Below, piece by piece: positions 17,698 to 26,289 of a stretch of DNA of 51,444 nt. Each line of letters begins with the position of its first letter. Position 1 is the stretch's first letter. A program made the translations under genes and the position numbers. The stretch is from Clostridia bacterium (GTDB lineage Bacteria; Bacillota; Clostridia; Oscillospirales; SIG627), in the NCBI GenBank assembly GCA_017467865.1, contig JAFUKG010000044.1, positions 1 through 51,444 on the forward strand, read 5' to 3'. The notes under the pieces are model-generated. The model ran no database searches. It had not been told where the DNA came from and saw only the letters and a list, made by a program, of their open reading frames with translations.

Positions 17698-20334
17698 TTC
17701 CTTACCTGTAAATCCGAGAGTCAGCTGCATACGGGGAGTTGTGCGGTTGAGAGCTCTTGCTTCAACAGATACGTTGAACTTACCTCTGGGCGCTTTGAAG
17801 TTTCCGTCGTTGTTGAACCAGATAGGTCTCTCGTTTCCGAAGCGGTCAATGGTCTTGGCAGTCTTGCCGTCCCATTCGATAAACTCGCCCGAAAGAAGTT
17901 CGCACTCGAATATAATCCAAGTGTCGCCAAGCTTGAGGGTAGGATTCTTATATACCTCGTGAACGTGCTCGTAAGCAATAATTGAGGACATCTTAACGCC
18001 CGTCATATCGCCCTCGGTCTCAATGTCAACGCCCACCATTCTGTCGTGGTTGAGAGATGAACGGAAAATACCGTAACGCCATTCCTTAGCCTCGAAGTTG
18101 TGGTCGTTTCTTTCGCCGTTGTCAGACTCGATGAGGATAAATTCTCTCCATCCTTCAAAGTCTGTATCAATGATATACTGTCCGTATCCGATTTCAGAGT
18201 TAGTAGCGCATCTTGTTTTGATAGCGATTTTACCGCCTTTTATGCCGTTACCCTTGACCTTTACTACCTTTGCAAGGTTGTTGGAGAAGTCAATTTCACA
18301 GCCGTAGCGTACAGAGAGTCTTTGAGTGTTGAGGTCGGCGTTCTCATCAAGCTTCATCATAACCATTGGGTTTTGGTAAAGAGTTGAGTGCATAGCCTCA
18401 ATTCTCACAAATGGAACCTGTGCACCGAAGGGATTCTTGAAGTGTCCCACGTTTCTTGAGGGGTCGGAGAGGTCAAAGAGCTTTGCAAACTGATAGTCCT
18501 TTTCAACGAAAGTCCACTTGCCGCCGCGCTTTTCCTTGAGGTGATATTCCCAAGGTCCGTCGATAAGCTTCTGACGGTATTCCTCTGAGAAGTATTGAGC
18601 CTTACGTAAGTCATCATACTTCTTGTAGATAGCAAGGTTACGGCGTGCACCTGCATATCTGTTCACACTACTTTCTCCTGCGGCACCGTTGAAAACGTTA
18701 GCGAAGTCCCACATAAGAGCAAGAGAGCCGAGATGCTCCATAGAGTCGGTATGATGATACTTTGTATGCTCGTTTGCAGGGTATTTATCGGTGGTAGGAT
18801 AGAAGTTGTACCAGCCAAGAATGGGAGCTGAGTAGCGGTCAATAAACATCTTGTTGGAATCAACGTGCTGAATATTCCAGTTTCTGTAGCCACGGTATGG
18901 TGTGTCCCAAGCGCCGATTCTTCCTCTGGAAGCCCACATAGAGGGCATAAATGTTGCTGCCTCGAGGAGAGGGTCAACCTTACAGTACTTAAGCACCTCG
19001 CATACGAACTGTGCAAGGTAGAAGAAGTCCTCTTGTCCTCTGTCGCAGTGGTGGTGCATACCGTCAAGAGCGTCAAGATAAATCATCTTAAAGCCACCCT
19101 CGTTGTATGCCTTTGCAGTAAGTCTTGCAATCTCAAGGAAGAGGTCTGAGCCAAGCACGGGAGTAAGACCTGAATAATGTCCTTCAAGATGCTTGATAAC
19201 AGAGCCCTTCTTATGAACGGATTTCTTTGATTCGGCAACTCCTCTGCCTGAAATTTTTAGTCCTTCGGGAGTGATGTCAAATTTTACGATTTCTTCATCC
19301 ATAAGGAAGAAGGGAGAATTATTTACGCAGAAACCTCTGTCGGTAGGAATAGTTTTATAATCCTCTTCAATCTTGAATAAGGTTGTGTCGTCGTTAATGT
19401 CCTCGGCAAGAGTGTACTCACCCATAACCTTGAGCTGCTTCTGGTACTCAGGCTTAGAAAGAATTGTCTCAACGTCATAGTTTATGTAGAAGGAGTAGGT
19501 GTGAAGACCTGCTGTCATGCCGTTTGCTTCAAGAACGTCGGAAACGTTTTTCTTGAATTCAGCGCCGTCCTTATAGCGATAGAACTTAAAGTCGCCCTGA
19601 CGGAATGTGTAGGGGTACTTGTGGAAGTCTATCTGGTCAACGCCAATACTTTTGAAATGTTCAACATTATTTTCGATATATTCCTTAGAGGATTCGGTTA
19701 CAATGGTATAGTTTGAGAAGTTTATTCTTGAATCTCTGCCCCAGGCACCGCCTGTCGTTGAAACGATACCGCAACTTTTATCAATGGTGAGAGATGCTTC
19801 TTTAATAATATCTCTGTGCTCTATAATGGGAGCAACGATAAGAGCAATTTTAGCCTTAACGTCTCCGAGGTGAGGCAATACTCTGGAGTATGTTTCCTTT
19901 TGCTTAGCATCGGGATAATGAACGGGGTCAGCCCAAATAGTCATAGGGATAATGACTGCGCCCGTGTTTTTCTTGTCAAGATAGTCATAGTCGTACTTGA
20001 TGTGTGCGAAGTGCATCTGGTAAATGCCATCGGGCATTTTAGACACTACTTCAAAGGTAAAATAGCTGTCAAAGGCAAGTGCTTTAATATCAAAAGCACC
20101 CTTTTCGGTCTCAATTGTAATGATGTCGCCTTTAAGGGAAAGCCCCAAAACCTTTGCAACCTCTTCTTTTTCCCTTGTGAGGAAGTTGAAGAATTTCGTC
20201 TCTTCTCCTCTGATATCCTTATTTGTTTTTTTGTCAAGAACCTTCTCTACGCGAGAATCCTTCTTTGACAGGGTAATTTCGGCAAAACTGTTCTCAAAAA
20301 CGATACTGTTTTTGAGCTCCTTGATTGCTGCCAT
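17689..20334 (-). CDS. Paralogue C of the 880-residue putative glycosidase family
   Basis: 881 residues from ATG 20334 behind ggaggaaattatt. The frame to 20481 runs through a repeat element and has no site. Motifs: GVDQIDFHKYPYTFRQGDF, AGLHTY, LAEDI, TDRGF, IYLDALDGMHHHC, PLLEAAT, SRGRIGAWD and FEGWREFILIESDNGE. It carries a short local insertion, FNGAAGESSVNRYAG, absent from the others. The last third is nearly identical at the DNA level to paralogue D (about 17700-17960 against 20650-20910), while the N-terminal thirds are clearly diverged. This suggests gene conversion. It has its own promoter. No signal peptide. Confidence 0.7.
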   Translation of the reverse strand: MAAIKELKNSIVFENSFAEITLSKKDSRVEKVLDKKTNKDIRGEETKFFNFLTREKEEVAKVLGLSLKGDIITIETEKGAFDIKALAFDSYFTFEVVSKMPDGIYQMHFAHIKYDYDYLDKKNTGAVIIPMTIWADPVHYPDAKQKETYSRVLPHLGDVKAKIALIVAPIIEHRDIIKEASLTIDKSCGIVSTTGGAWGRDSRINFSNYTIVTESSKEYIENNVEHFKSIGVDQIDFHKYPYTFRQGDFKFYRYKDGAEFKKNVSDVLEANGMTAGLHTYSFYINYDVETILSKPEYQKQLKVMGEYTLAEDINDDTTLFKIEEDYKTIPTDRGFCVNNSPFFLMDEEIVKFDITPEGLKISGRGVAESKKSVHKKGSVIKHLEGHYSGLTPVLGSDLFLEIARLTAKAYNEGGFKMIYLDALDGMHHHCDRGQEDFFYLAQFVCEVLKYCKVDPLLEAATFMPSMWASRGRIGAWDTPYRGYRNWNIQHVDSNKMFIDRYSAPILGWYNFYPTTDKYPANEHTKYHHTDSMEHLGSLALMWDFANVFNGAAGESSVNRYAGARRNLAIYKKYDDLRKAQYFSEEYRQKLIDGPWEYHLKEKRGGKWTFVEKDYQFAKLFDLSDPSRNVGHFKNPFGAQVPFVRIEAMHSTLYQNPMVMMKLDENADLNTQRLSVRYGCEIDFSNNLAKVVKVKGNGIKGGKIAIKTRCATNSEIGYGQYIIDTDFEGWREFILIESDNGERNDHNFEAKEWRYGIFRSSLNHDRMVGVDIETEGDMTGVKMSSIIAYEHVHEVYKNPTLKLGDTWIIFECELLSGEFIEWDGKTAKTIDRFGNERPIWFNNDGNFKAPRGKFNVSVEARALNRTTPRMQLTLGFTGKEVK

Positions 20335-20350
20335 AATAATTTCCTCCACT

Positions 20351-20506
20351 TTAATTGAATGATGAATGATAAGTGATGAATGATAAATTATTGACAATTT
20401 TCCTGACGAAAAATTTACGTTAATTATATATGAGGATTTCCGCAGGAAATCAACCACAATTCTGCATTCAGCACTCTGCACTCTGCATTAAAGAGCGAAG
20501 CTCTTT
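20351..20506. repeat. Heptad-hairpin element upstream of paralogue C
   Basis: Left arm of GAATGAT-type heptads (ttgaatgatgaatgataag, 20354 on), cores including GATTTCC-gca-GGAAATC (20435-20451), inverted right arm (attctgcattcagcactctg), and a last hairpin AAAGAGC-gaa-GCTCTTT (20490-20506). It makes up most of the 308-bp gap between C and D and lies inside the 5' leader of C. The gap also holds the C promoter and the D terminator. Confidence 0.75.
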
Positions 20507-20515
20507 CGTAAGTCT

Positions 20516-20544
20516 ACCTTAACATATATTTTATGCGTTGTCAA
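20516..20544 (-). promoter_or_regulatory. Promoter of paralogue C
   Basis: Minus strand: TTGACA (20544-20539), 17-nt spacer, TAAGGT (20521-20516). The -10 differs from consensus, but the block ATGTTAAGGTAGACTT is shared exactly with the D promoter. The transcript has a leader of about 175 nt containing the repeat element. Confidence 0.65.
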
Positions 20545-20547
20545 TAT

Positions 20548-20584
20548 AAAAAAGGGTAAAAACGTTAGATTTTTACCCTTTTTT
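20548..20584 (-). terminator. Terminator of paralogue D
   Basis: AAAAAAGGGTAAAAA (20548-20562) pairs with TTTTTACCCTTTTTT (20570-20584) across a 7-nt loop, directly next to the C promoter. Confidence 0.8.
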
Positions 20585-20603
20585 AATTAGTTAATATATA
20601 TGC

Positions 20604-20651
20604 AATTCTGCATTCAGCATTAGGTGAAATAAAGCCCTTGCTTTATTTTAC
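20604..20651. repeat. Half heptad element plus palindrome at the 3' end of paralogue D
   Basis: Arm attctgcattcagcatt, then GTGAAATAAAGC (20624-20635), loop cctt, GCTTTATTTTAC (20640-20651): 12 bp with one mismatch. The right half contains the last codons and the stop of D. Confidence 0.7.
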
Positions 20652-23282
20652 TTCTTTGCCTGTAAATCCGAGAGTCAACTGCATACGAGGAGTTGTACGG
20701 TTGAGAGCTCTTGCTTCAACGGATACGTTGAACTTACCTCTGGGTGCCTTGAAGTTACCGTCGTTGTTAAACCATATAGGTCTCTCGTTTCCAAATCGGT
20801 CAATGGTCTTGGCAGTCTTGCCGTCCCATTCGATAAACTCGCCCGAAAGAAGCTCGCACTCGAATACTACCCAAGTGTCACCAAGCTTTAAGGTGGGATT
20901 CTTGTAAACCTCGTGAACGTGCTCGTAAGCAATGATGGAGGACATCTTAACGCCCGTCATATCGCCCTCGGTTTCAATGTCAACGCCTGTTGTTCTGTCG
21001 TTATTGAGAGAGGAGCGAAAGATAGCGTAGAGGTTTTCCTTGTCCTCAAAGTGGTGGTCATTTCTTTCGCCGTTGTCCGATTCGATAAGGATAAACTCTC
21101 TCCAGCCCTTGAAGTTAACGTCTACAATGTACTCGCCGTAGCCCATCTCGGAGTTGGTAGCACATCTTGTTTTAATGGCAATTTTACCGCCCAAACCGTT
21201 ACCGAATACCTTGACAGTCTTTGCAAGGTTTTCCTTGAAGTTTATCTCTGTGCCATACTTAACGCTAAGCTTCTGGCTCATAAGGTCTTGATTTTCGTCA
21301 AGCTTCATCATAACCATGGGGTTCTGATAAAGAGTTGAGTGCATAGCTTCAATTCTTACGAAGGGCACCTGAGCGCCGAAGGGATTCTTGAAGTGTCCCA
21401 CGTTTCTATCGGGGTCGGAGAGGTCAAAGAGCTTAGCCACCTGATAGTCCTTTTCAACGAAGGTCCACTTGCCGCCGCGTTTTTCCTTAAGGTGGTACTC
21501 ATAGGGACCGTCGATAAGCTTCTGACGGTAATCCTCAGAGAAGTACTGAGCCTTACGAAGGTCATCATATTTCTTGTAAAGAGCAATATTACGTCTCATA
21601 CCTGCGTATCTTTCAAGCTGACCCTTGCTGAGCCCATTAAATACGTTTGAGAAGTCGTACATTACGGCAAGCATACCCATATGCTCGATAGAGTCGGTGT
21701 GGTGATACTTTGTGTGCTCGTTTGCAGGATAAGCGTCTGTCATAGGATAGTAGTTGTACCAACCGAGAATGGGAGCAGAATAGCGGTCAATAAATACCTT
21801 GTTTGAATTGGTATGTCTGAGGTTCCAATTTCTATATCCTCTGTAAGGAGTATCCCAAGCGCCGATTCTTCCTCGAGCCGCATACATAGAGGGCATAAAG
21901 GAAGCACCTTCAAGAACGGGGTCAACCTTACAGTATTTGAGCACCTCGCAAACGAACTGAGCCATGTAGAACCAAGCCTCGTTCTTATTGTCGCAATGAT
22001 AGTGAATTCCGTCAAGAGCGTCAAGATATATCATCTTAAATCCACCCTCGGTATATGCCTTACCCGTGTTTCTTGCAACCTCAAGGAAGAGCTCTGATCC
22101 GAATTCGGGAACAAGTCCGTGATAGTGTCCGGTGATGTGCTTGACAGCTTCGCCCTTCTTGTGAGCTACTGCCTTTGTACCTGCGGCACCTCGCTGAGTG
22201 ATTTTAAGTCCGTCCTTTGTAATATCGAAGCAGATAAGCTCGTCACCGATAAGTACAAAGGGTGAGTTTGTACGGCAGAATCCTCTGTCGGTGGGAATAT
22301 CAGCAGTACCCTCTTCAAGAGCGATGAACATATCATCCGCCGAAATATCATCTGCAAGGGTGTATTTGCCCATAATCATAAGCTGACGGAGATTTTCTGG
22401 CTTTGAAAGAAGGGTATCGCAGTTATATGCAATATAGAAGGAGTAGGAGTGAAGACCTGCCGCCATGCCGTTTGCTTCAAGCACGTCGGAAACGTTTTTC
22501 TTGAATTCGGCACCGTCCTTGTATCTCATGAATTTGAAGTCGCCCTGTCGGAAGGTAGCCGCCCCCTGATGGAGGTCAATCTGGTCAACACCGATTGATT
22601 TGAAGTAGTCGATGTTGCTGTCAATAAATTCTCTTGTGGTTTCAGACTGAATGGTATAGTTTGAGAAGTTGAGTCTTGAGTCTCTTCCCCAAGCACCGCC
22701 CGTTGTGGAACGTATACCTGTGTTCTTATCAATGGTGAGAGTAACCTCTTTTATAAGGTCACGGTGTTCAATTACGGGAGCAATGATGAGACCCAGCTTT
22801 GCACCCTTGACACCAAGATGAGGGTAAATTCTGCCGATTGTTTCACGGCTTTTTCCGTCGGGGTAATATAATGGGTCAACCCAGATTGTGATGGGAATAG
22901 TTACCGCCGCAGTATTTTTCTTGTCAAGGTAGTCATAGTCATACTTCACGTAAGCGATATAAGCCTTGTAAATGCCCTCGGGCAATTCGGAAATAATCTC
23001 AAAGGTGAAATAGTGGTCAAGAGCTTCAGCCTTAACCTCAAAGCTTCCCTTTTCTGTAGCAACGGTGATAACGTTACCTTTCAGAGAGATACCCGTTACC
23101 GCAACACTCTCTTCCTCTTTGCTCGCGAAGAGTGTGAAGAACTGTGTTTCATCTCCTCTGATGTCTTTTCCTGTTTTCTTGTCAATTACTTTTTCTACCA
23201 AAGAAGTTTTCTTTGACAGAGAGATTTCGGCATAGTCATTTTCAAGAACAATAGCATTCTTGATCTCCTTGATTGCTGCCAT
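20643..23282 (-). CDS. Paralogue D of the 880-residue putative glycosidase family
   Basis: 879 residues from ATG 23282 behind ggaggaaattatt. The N-terminus MAAIKEIKNAIV and the 30 bp upstream are shared with C. Motifs: GVDQIDLHQG, RQGDF, AGLHSY, LADDI (Asp for the usual Glu), TDRGF, IYLDALDGIHYHC, PVLEGAS, ARGRIGAWD and FKGWREFILIESDNGE. The small substitutions at otherwise constant positions (DLH for DFH, ADDI for AEDI, HSY for HTY) suggest that the copies have specialised. The last third matches C and the middle is closer to A. It has its own promoter and terminator. Cytoplasmic. Hydrolase role inferred. Confidence 0.7.
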   Translation of the reverse strand: MAAIKEIKNAIVLENDYAEISLSKKTSLVEKVIDKKTGKDIRGDETQFFTLFASKEEESVAVTGISLKGNVITVATEKGSFEVKAEALDHYFTFEIISELPEGIYKAYIAYVKYDYDYLDKKNTAAVTIPITIWVDPLYYPDGKSRETIGRIYPHLGVKGAKLGLIIAPVIEHRDLIKEVTLTIDKNTGIRSTTGGAWGRDSRLNFSNYTIQSETTREFIDSNIDYFKSIGVDQIDLHQGAATFRQGDFKFMRYKDGAEFKKNVSDVLEANGMAAGLHSYSFYIAYNCDTLLSKPENLRQLMIMGKYTLADDISADDMFIALEEGTADIPTDRGFCRTNSPFVLIGDELICFDITKDGLKITQRGAAGTKAVAHKKGEAVKHITGHYHGLVPEFGSELFLEVARNTGKAYTEGGFKMIYLDALDGIHYHCDNKNEAWFYMAQFVCEVLKYCKVDPVLEGASFMPSMYAARGRIGAWDTPYRGYRNWNLRHTNSNKVFIDRYSAPILGWYNYYPMTDAYPANEHTKYHHTDSIEHMGMLAVMYDFSNVFNGLSKGQLERYAGMRRNIALYKKYDDLRKAQYFSEDYRQKLIDGPYEYHLKEKRGGKWTFVEKDYQVAKLFDLSDPDRNVGHFKNPFGAQVPFVRIEAMHSTLYQNPMVMMKLDENQDLMSQKLSVKYGTEINFKENLAKTVKVFGNGLGGKIAIKTRCATNSEMGYGEYIVDVNFKGWREFILIESDNGERNDHHFEDKENLYAIFRSSLNNDRTTGVDIETEGDMTGVKMSSIIAYEHVHEVYKNPTLKLGDTWVVFECELLSGEFIEWDGKTAKTIDRFGNERPIWFNNDGNFKAPRGKFNVSVEARALNRTTPRMQLTLGFTGKEVK

Positions 23283-23302
23283 AATAATTTCCTCCACTTT
23301 AA

Positions 23303-23352
23303 TTGAATGCAAAATGCAGAATTTTGGTTGATTTTTGACCTTGTCAAAAATC
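23303..23352. repeat. Short heptad-hairpin element in the leader of paralogue D
   Basis: Arm ttgaatgcaaaatgcagaat, then a perfect 10-bp hairpin GATTTTTGAC-ctt-GTCAAAAATC (23330-23352) with a 3-nt loop. It is the smallest complete unit of the element family. Confidence 0.65.
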
Positions 23353-23368
23353 TTCCATTTACAAGTCT

Positions 23369-23397
23369 ACCTTAACATAAATTTTTAGCAAAGTCAA
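23369..23397 (-). promoter_or_regulatory. Promoter of paralogue D
   Basis: Minus strand: TTGACT (23397-23392), 17-nt spacer, TAAGGT (23374-23369), with the same block around the -10 as in paralogue C. Confidence 0.65.
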
Positions 23398-23398
23398 T

Positions 23399-23436
23399 AA
23401 AAAAGGTAAAAAAGACAGTATCTTTTTTACCTTTTT
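23399..23436 (-). terminator. Terminator of paralogue E
   Basis: AAAAAGGTAAAAAAGA (23400-23415) pairs with TCTTTTTTACCTTTTT (23421-23436), 16 bp with a 5-nt loop. It is adjacent to the D promoter. Confidence 0.8.
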
Positions 23437-23457
23437 CATTTATAAACAAAGCTTACT

Positions 23458-26115
23458 TTACTTAACCTCTTTACCCGTAAATCCAAACGTCAGCTTCGCC
23501 TGAGGTATCGTGCGGTTGAGGGCACGCGCTTCAAGGGAAGCCTTGAATTTTCCGCGGGGAGCCTTAAAGCTTTCTGCCTTGAACCATATGGGCTTTTCAT
23601 TGCCGAAACGGTCAACGACCTTTGCGTTCTCGCCGTCAAACTCTATAAAGTCGGAGGACATCAGCTCGCACTCAAACATAAGTGAGCCATCTCCAATCTT
23701 AACGGTGGGATTTTTGAGAATTTCATAGGTATGCTCACAAACTGTAATAGATGACATTCTTACCCCCGTCATATCGCCCACTGTCTCAATTTCAACGCCC
23801 TTGAGTCTGTCAGCGTTGTGTGCAGCTCTGTGCACTTGCCAGAAAATATCCGTTTCCTTTTCAACGGGCTGATGAAGGGGAAGGTCAAGTCTTTCACCGT
23901 TGTGGGCTTCTACAAGGATAAATTCACGCCAGCCCGTAAAGTCGGTGTCAATATAGTACATTATTCTGCCGGGGTCGCTTACCGACCAGGAATGGAAGCT
24001 TATAGCAACAGTTCCGCCCTTCTTACCGTTACCCAGCACACGTACCTTCAGCGCAAGGCGGTCTTTAGCGTTTATTTCGGTGCCGAACATACACTTGAGA
24101 TTTTGCGATATAAGATCCTTTTTCTCATCGAGAGGGAAGAGCACCTGAGGTCCCTGCCCCGCAGAGGAAAGAGAGGCTTCAATTCTTATATAGGGTATCT
24201 GAGGTCCAAAGGGGTTTTTAAATTCAGATGTGTTTCTGTTGGGGTCGGAGAGGTCGAAGAGACGCTTCGGCTGATAGTTCTTTTCTACAAAAACGTATCT
24301 CTTGCCGCGCTTCTCTTTCAGCTGATATTCATACTTCCCATTTGCAAGCTTTTCTCTTAATCCTTCGGAAAAATATTCAGCCTTTCTCAAATCGTCGTAT
24401 TTCTTGTAAAGTGACATATTTCGTCTGAGAGCCTTACATTGGGCAAGAGCGCTACAACCTGTGCCGTTTGAAACGTTGGAGTAGTCGAAGGCTACCGCAA
24501 GTGTTCCCATAAAGTCTATATCGTCGGTGTGCTGATATCTGCAAGTATAGTTCCCTGGATATTCACTCTGCTGAGGATAGAAGTCATACCAGCCCAGCGT
24601 TGGCGCGGAATAACGGTCTATGTATTTTTCGTTGTCATTGGAATGGAAGCGGTTGAAATTCTTGTAGTTACGTGTGGGAAAGTCGTAAGCACCTATTCTG
24701 CCTCTTGCCGCCCAAAGAGAAGGGGTAAAGTCAGAAAACTCAATGAGAGGATAGGTATCGCAGTATTTGAGAATTTCACAAACGAACATTGCGTAGTAGT
24801 ACCACTGCTCGCCCTTGCCGATGTGAGCTCTCACTCCGTCAAGAGCATCAAGGTAAATCATTTTGAAACCGCCCTCGTTGTATGCCTTGGCGGTTTCCTT
24901 TGCTATTTCAAGGAAAAGCTCGGAGCCGGGTATAGGCGCAATTCCTGCGTACTTGCCGTCGATGTGGCGTATTTTTTCGCCTTTCTTGTGGGGAACTTTC
25001 TTAGTTCCCGCAAAGCCTCTTGCATCTATCTGCAAACCCTTTTCGGTAATAACAAAGTACATTATCTCCTCACCTACAAGAATAAAGGGCGAGTTGCGGG
25101 CATTGAAGCCTCGGTCTGCGGGAATGACAGAGGTGTCTTCTTCAATCCTTATGAATTTATCCTCTTCCCCGATATCCTCTGCAATGGTGTACTCCCCGAT
25201 ACAGCCAAGCTGTTTTTGCCACTTAGGATTTGAAAGATAGGGAGAACAGCTATATGCAAGGTAGAAGGAATAGGTGTGAAGACCTGCCGACATTCCGTTG
25301 TCTTCAAGAACGTCGGAAACGTACTTCTTAAACTCGGCATGGTTCTCGTAGTGATAGTGATAGAAGTCACCCTGACGGAAGGTGTCGCTGCCCTGATGGA
25401 AGTCAAGCTGGTCGATGCTCATTTCTTTAAAGGTGTCAACGTTGCTTTTTATGTAATTTCTCTCTGTGGAATACTGAAGGGAGTAGTTGCCGAAGTTGAG
25501 TCTTGAATCTCTGCCCCAAGCACCGCCGATTTCGGACATAATACCTGTGTTCTTGTCAATTGTGAGACAAGCTTCCTTTATTATGTCCTTTTGTTCATTT
25601 ATTGGAGCGATGATGAGAGCGTATTTCGCTCCATTGTCTTTGAGTGTTTTCGTTACCTCTGCCTTTGTTTCAAGGCTCTTTGCGTCGGGGTAAAAGCATG
25701 GGTCAGCCCAGTAAGTTAAGGCAATACCCACAGCACCGGTATTCGCCTTGTCTTTGAAGTCGTAGTCGTATCTTGCGTGAGCAAGAAGAGCCTTATAAGA
25801 CTTTTCGGGAAGAGCTGACGTGAGCTCGAAGGTAAAGTAGTTTTCTTTTATCTCACACTTTACGTCAAAGCCTCCGATAGGAGTTTGAACGGTTATTGTG
25901 TCATTTGATAGAGCAAGAGAAGTGGAAATAACTTCTTCATTTTCGGTAAAAGTTCCGGTCAAAAGAGAGAAGAAATAAGTCTTTTCTCCTGTAATTTCTT
26001 TTTTCGACTTTTTGTCAAGGATTTTTTCAACGATAGCATCTTTCTTTGAAATAGTAATTTCAGCAAAGGCATTTTCAAAGATTAAGGAGCTCTTTGTTTC
26101 TTTTATGTTTGCCAC
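23458..26115 (-). CDS. Paralogue E of the 880-residue putative glycosidase family (most divergent copy)
   Basis: 885 residues from GTG 26115 (MANIKETKSSLIFENAF), behind aaaggaaataacc. The frame to 26181 would start upstream of the promoter -10. Motifs: SIDQLDFHQG, RQGDF, AGLHTY, IAEDI, ADRGF, IYLDALDGVRAHI, PLIEFSD, ARGRIGAYD and FTGWREFILVEAHNGE. It differs from the others at PGNYTCRYQHTDDIDF, where they have EHTKYHHTDSIEH, and it loses the Cys after DALDG. It is the first copy in transcription order and is divergent from spoIIE. A founding or oldest copy is possible. Cytoplasmic. Function inferred only from the TIM-barrel-like pattern. Confidence 0.7.
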   Translation of the reverse strand: MANIKETKSSLIFENAFAEITISKKDAIVEKILDKKSKKEITGEKTYFFSLLTGTFTENEEVISTSLALSNDTITVQTPIGGFDVKCEIKENYFTFELTSALPEKSYKALLAHARYDYDFKDKANTGAVGIALTYWADPCFYPDAKSLETKAEVTKTLKDNGAKYALIIAPINEQKDIIKEACLTIDKNTGIMSEIGGAWGRDSRLNFGNYSLQYSTERNYIKSNVDTFKEMSIDQLDFHQGSDTFRQGDFYHYHYENHAEFKKYVSDVLEDNGMSAGLHTYSFYLAYSCSPYLSNPKWQKQLGCIGEYTIAEDIGEEDKFIRIEEDTSVIPADRGFNARNSPFILVGEEIMYFVITEKGLQIDARGFAGTKKVPHKKGEKIRHIDGKYAGIAPIPGSELFLEIAKETAKAYNEGGFKMIYLDALDGVRAHIGKGEQWYYYAMFVCEILKYCDTYPLIEFSDFTPSLWAARGRIGAYDFPTRNYKNFNRFHSNDNEKYIDRYSAPTLGWYDFYPQQSEYPGNYTCRYQHTDDIDFMGTLAVAFDYSNVSNGTGCSALAQCKALRRNMSLYKKYDDLRKAEYFSEGLREKLANGKYEYQLKEKRGKRYVFVEKNYQPKRLFDLSDPNRNTSEFKNPFGPQIPYIRIEASLSSAGQGPQVLFPLDEKKDLISQNLKCMFGTEINAKDRLALKVRVLGNGKKGGTVAISFHSWSVSDPGRIMYYIDTDFTGWREFILVEAHNGERLDLPLHQPVEKETDIFWQVHRAAHNADRLKGVEIETVGDMTGVRMSSITVCEHTYEILKNPTVKIGDGSLMFECELMSSDFIEFDGENAKVVDRFGNEKPIWFKAESFKAPRGKFKASLEARALNRTIPQAKLTFGFTGKEVK

Positions 26116-26152
26116 GGTTATTTCCTTTCTTACAAAGTTTATTTTCAGCCCT

Positions 26153-26181
26153 ATGGTATCACGAAAAAATATGCGTGTCAA
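26153..26181 (-). promoter_or_regulatory. Promoter of paralogue E
   Basis: Minus strand: TTGACA (26181-26176), 17-nt spacer, TACCAT (26158-26153). It starts the whole tandem block. Confidence 0.75.
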
Positions 26182-26226
26182 TTTAAACGCTTATATTTTT
26201 TAAAAATATTTTTATCCCTACAAAAC

Positions 26227-26260
26227 TTCGACATAACACGAAAGCGGTGTGTGATAGAAT
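26227..26260 (+). promoter_or_regulatory. Spo0A-dependent type promoter of spoIIE
   Basis: TTCGACA (26227-26233) is the exact reverse complement of the Spo0A box word TGTCGAA. It overlaps a -35-like TCGACA that is 21 nt from the -10 TAGAAT (26255-26260). Spacing of 21-22 nt is the known oddity of the Spo0A-activated sigma-A promoters of spoIIE and spoIIG in Bacillus subtilis. The assignment here is inference from pattern. Confidence 0.65.
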
Positions 26261-26289
26261 TTCAAAAAAAGAAAGGAAAAAAGAGTTTT

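Noticed and set aside
20351..20506. Heptad arms considered as a CRISPR array
   Set aside because: The units are only 7 bp, degenerate, without spacers of constant length, and there are no cas genes.
26251..26289. Upstream GTG start for spoIIE
   Set aside because: It lies upstream of the predicted -10 box. The ATG at 26290 has an aaagga site and gives the normal length of the family.
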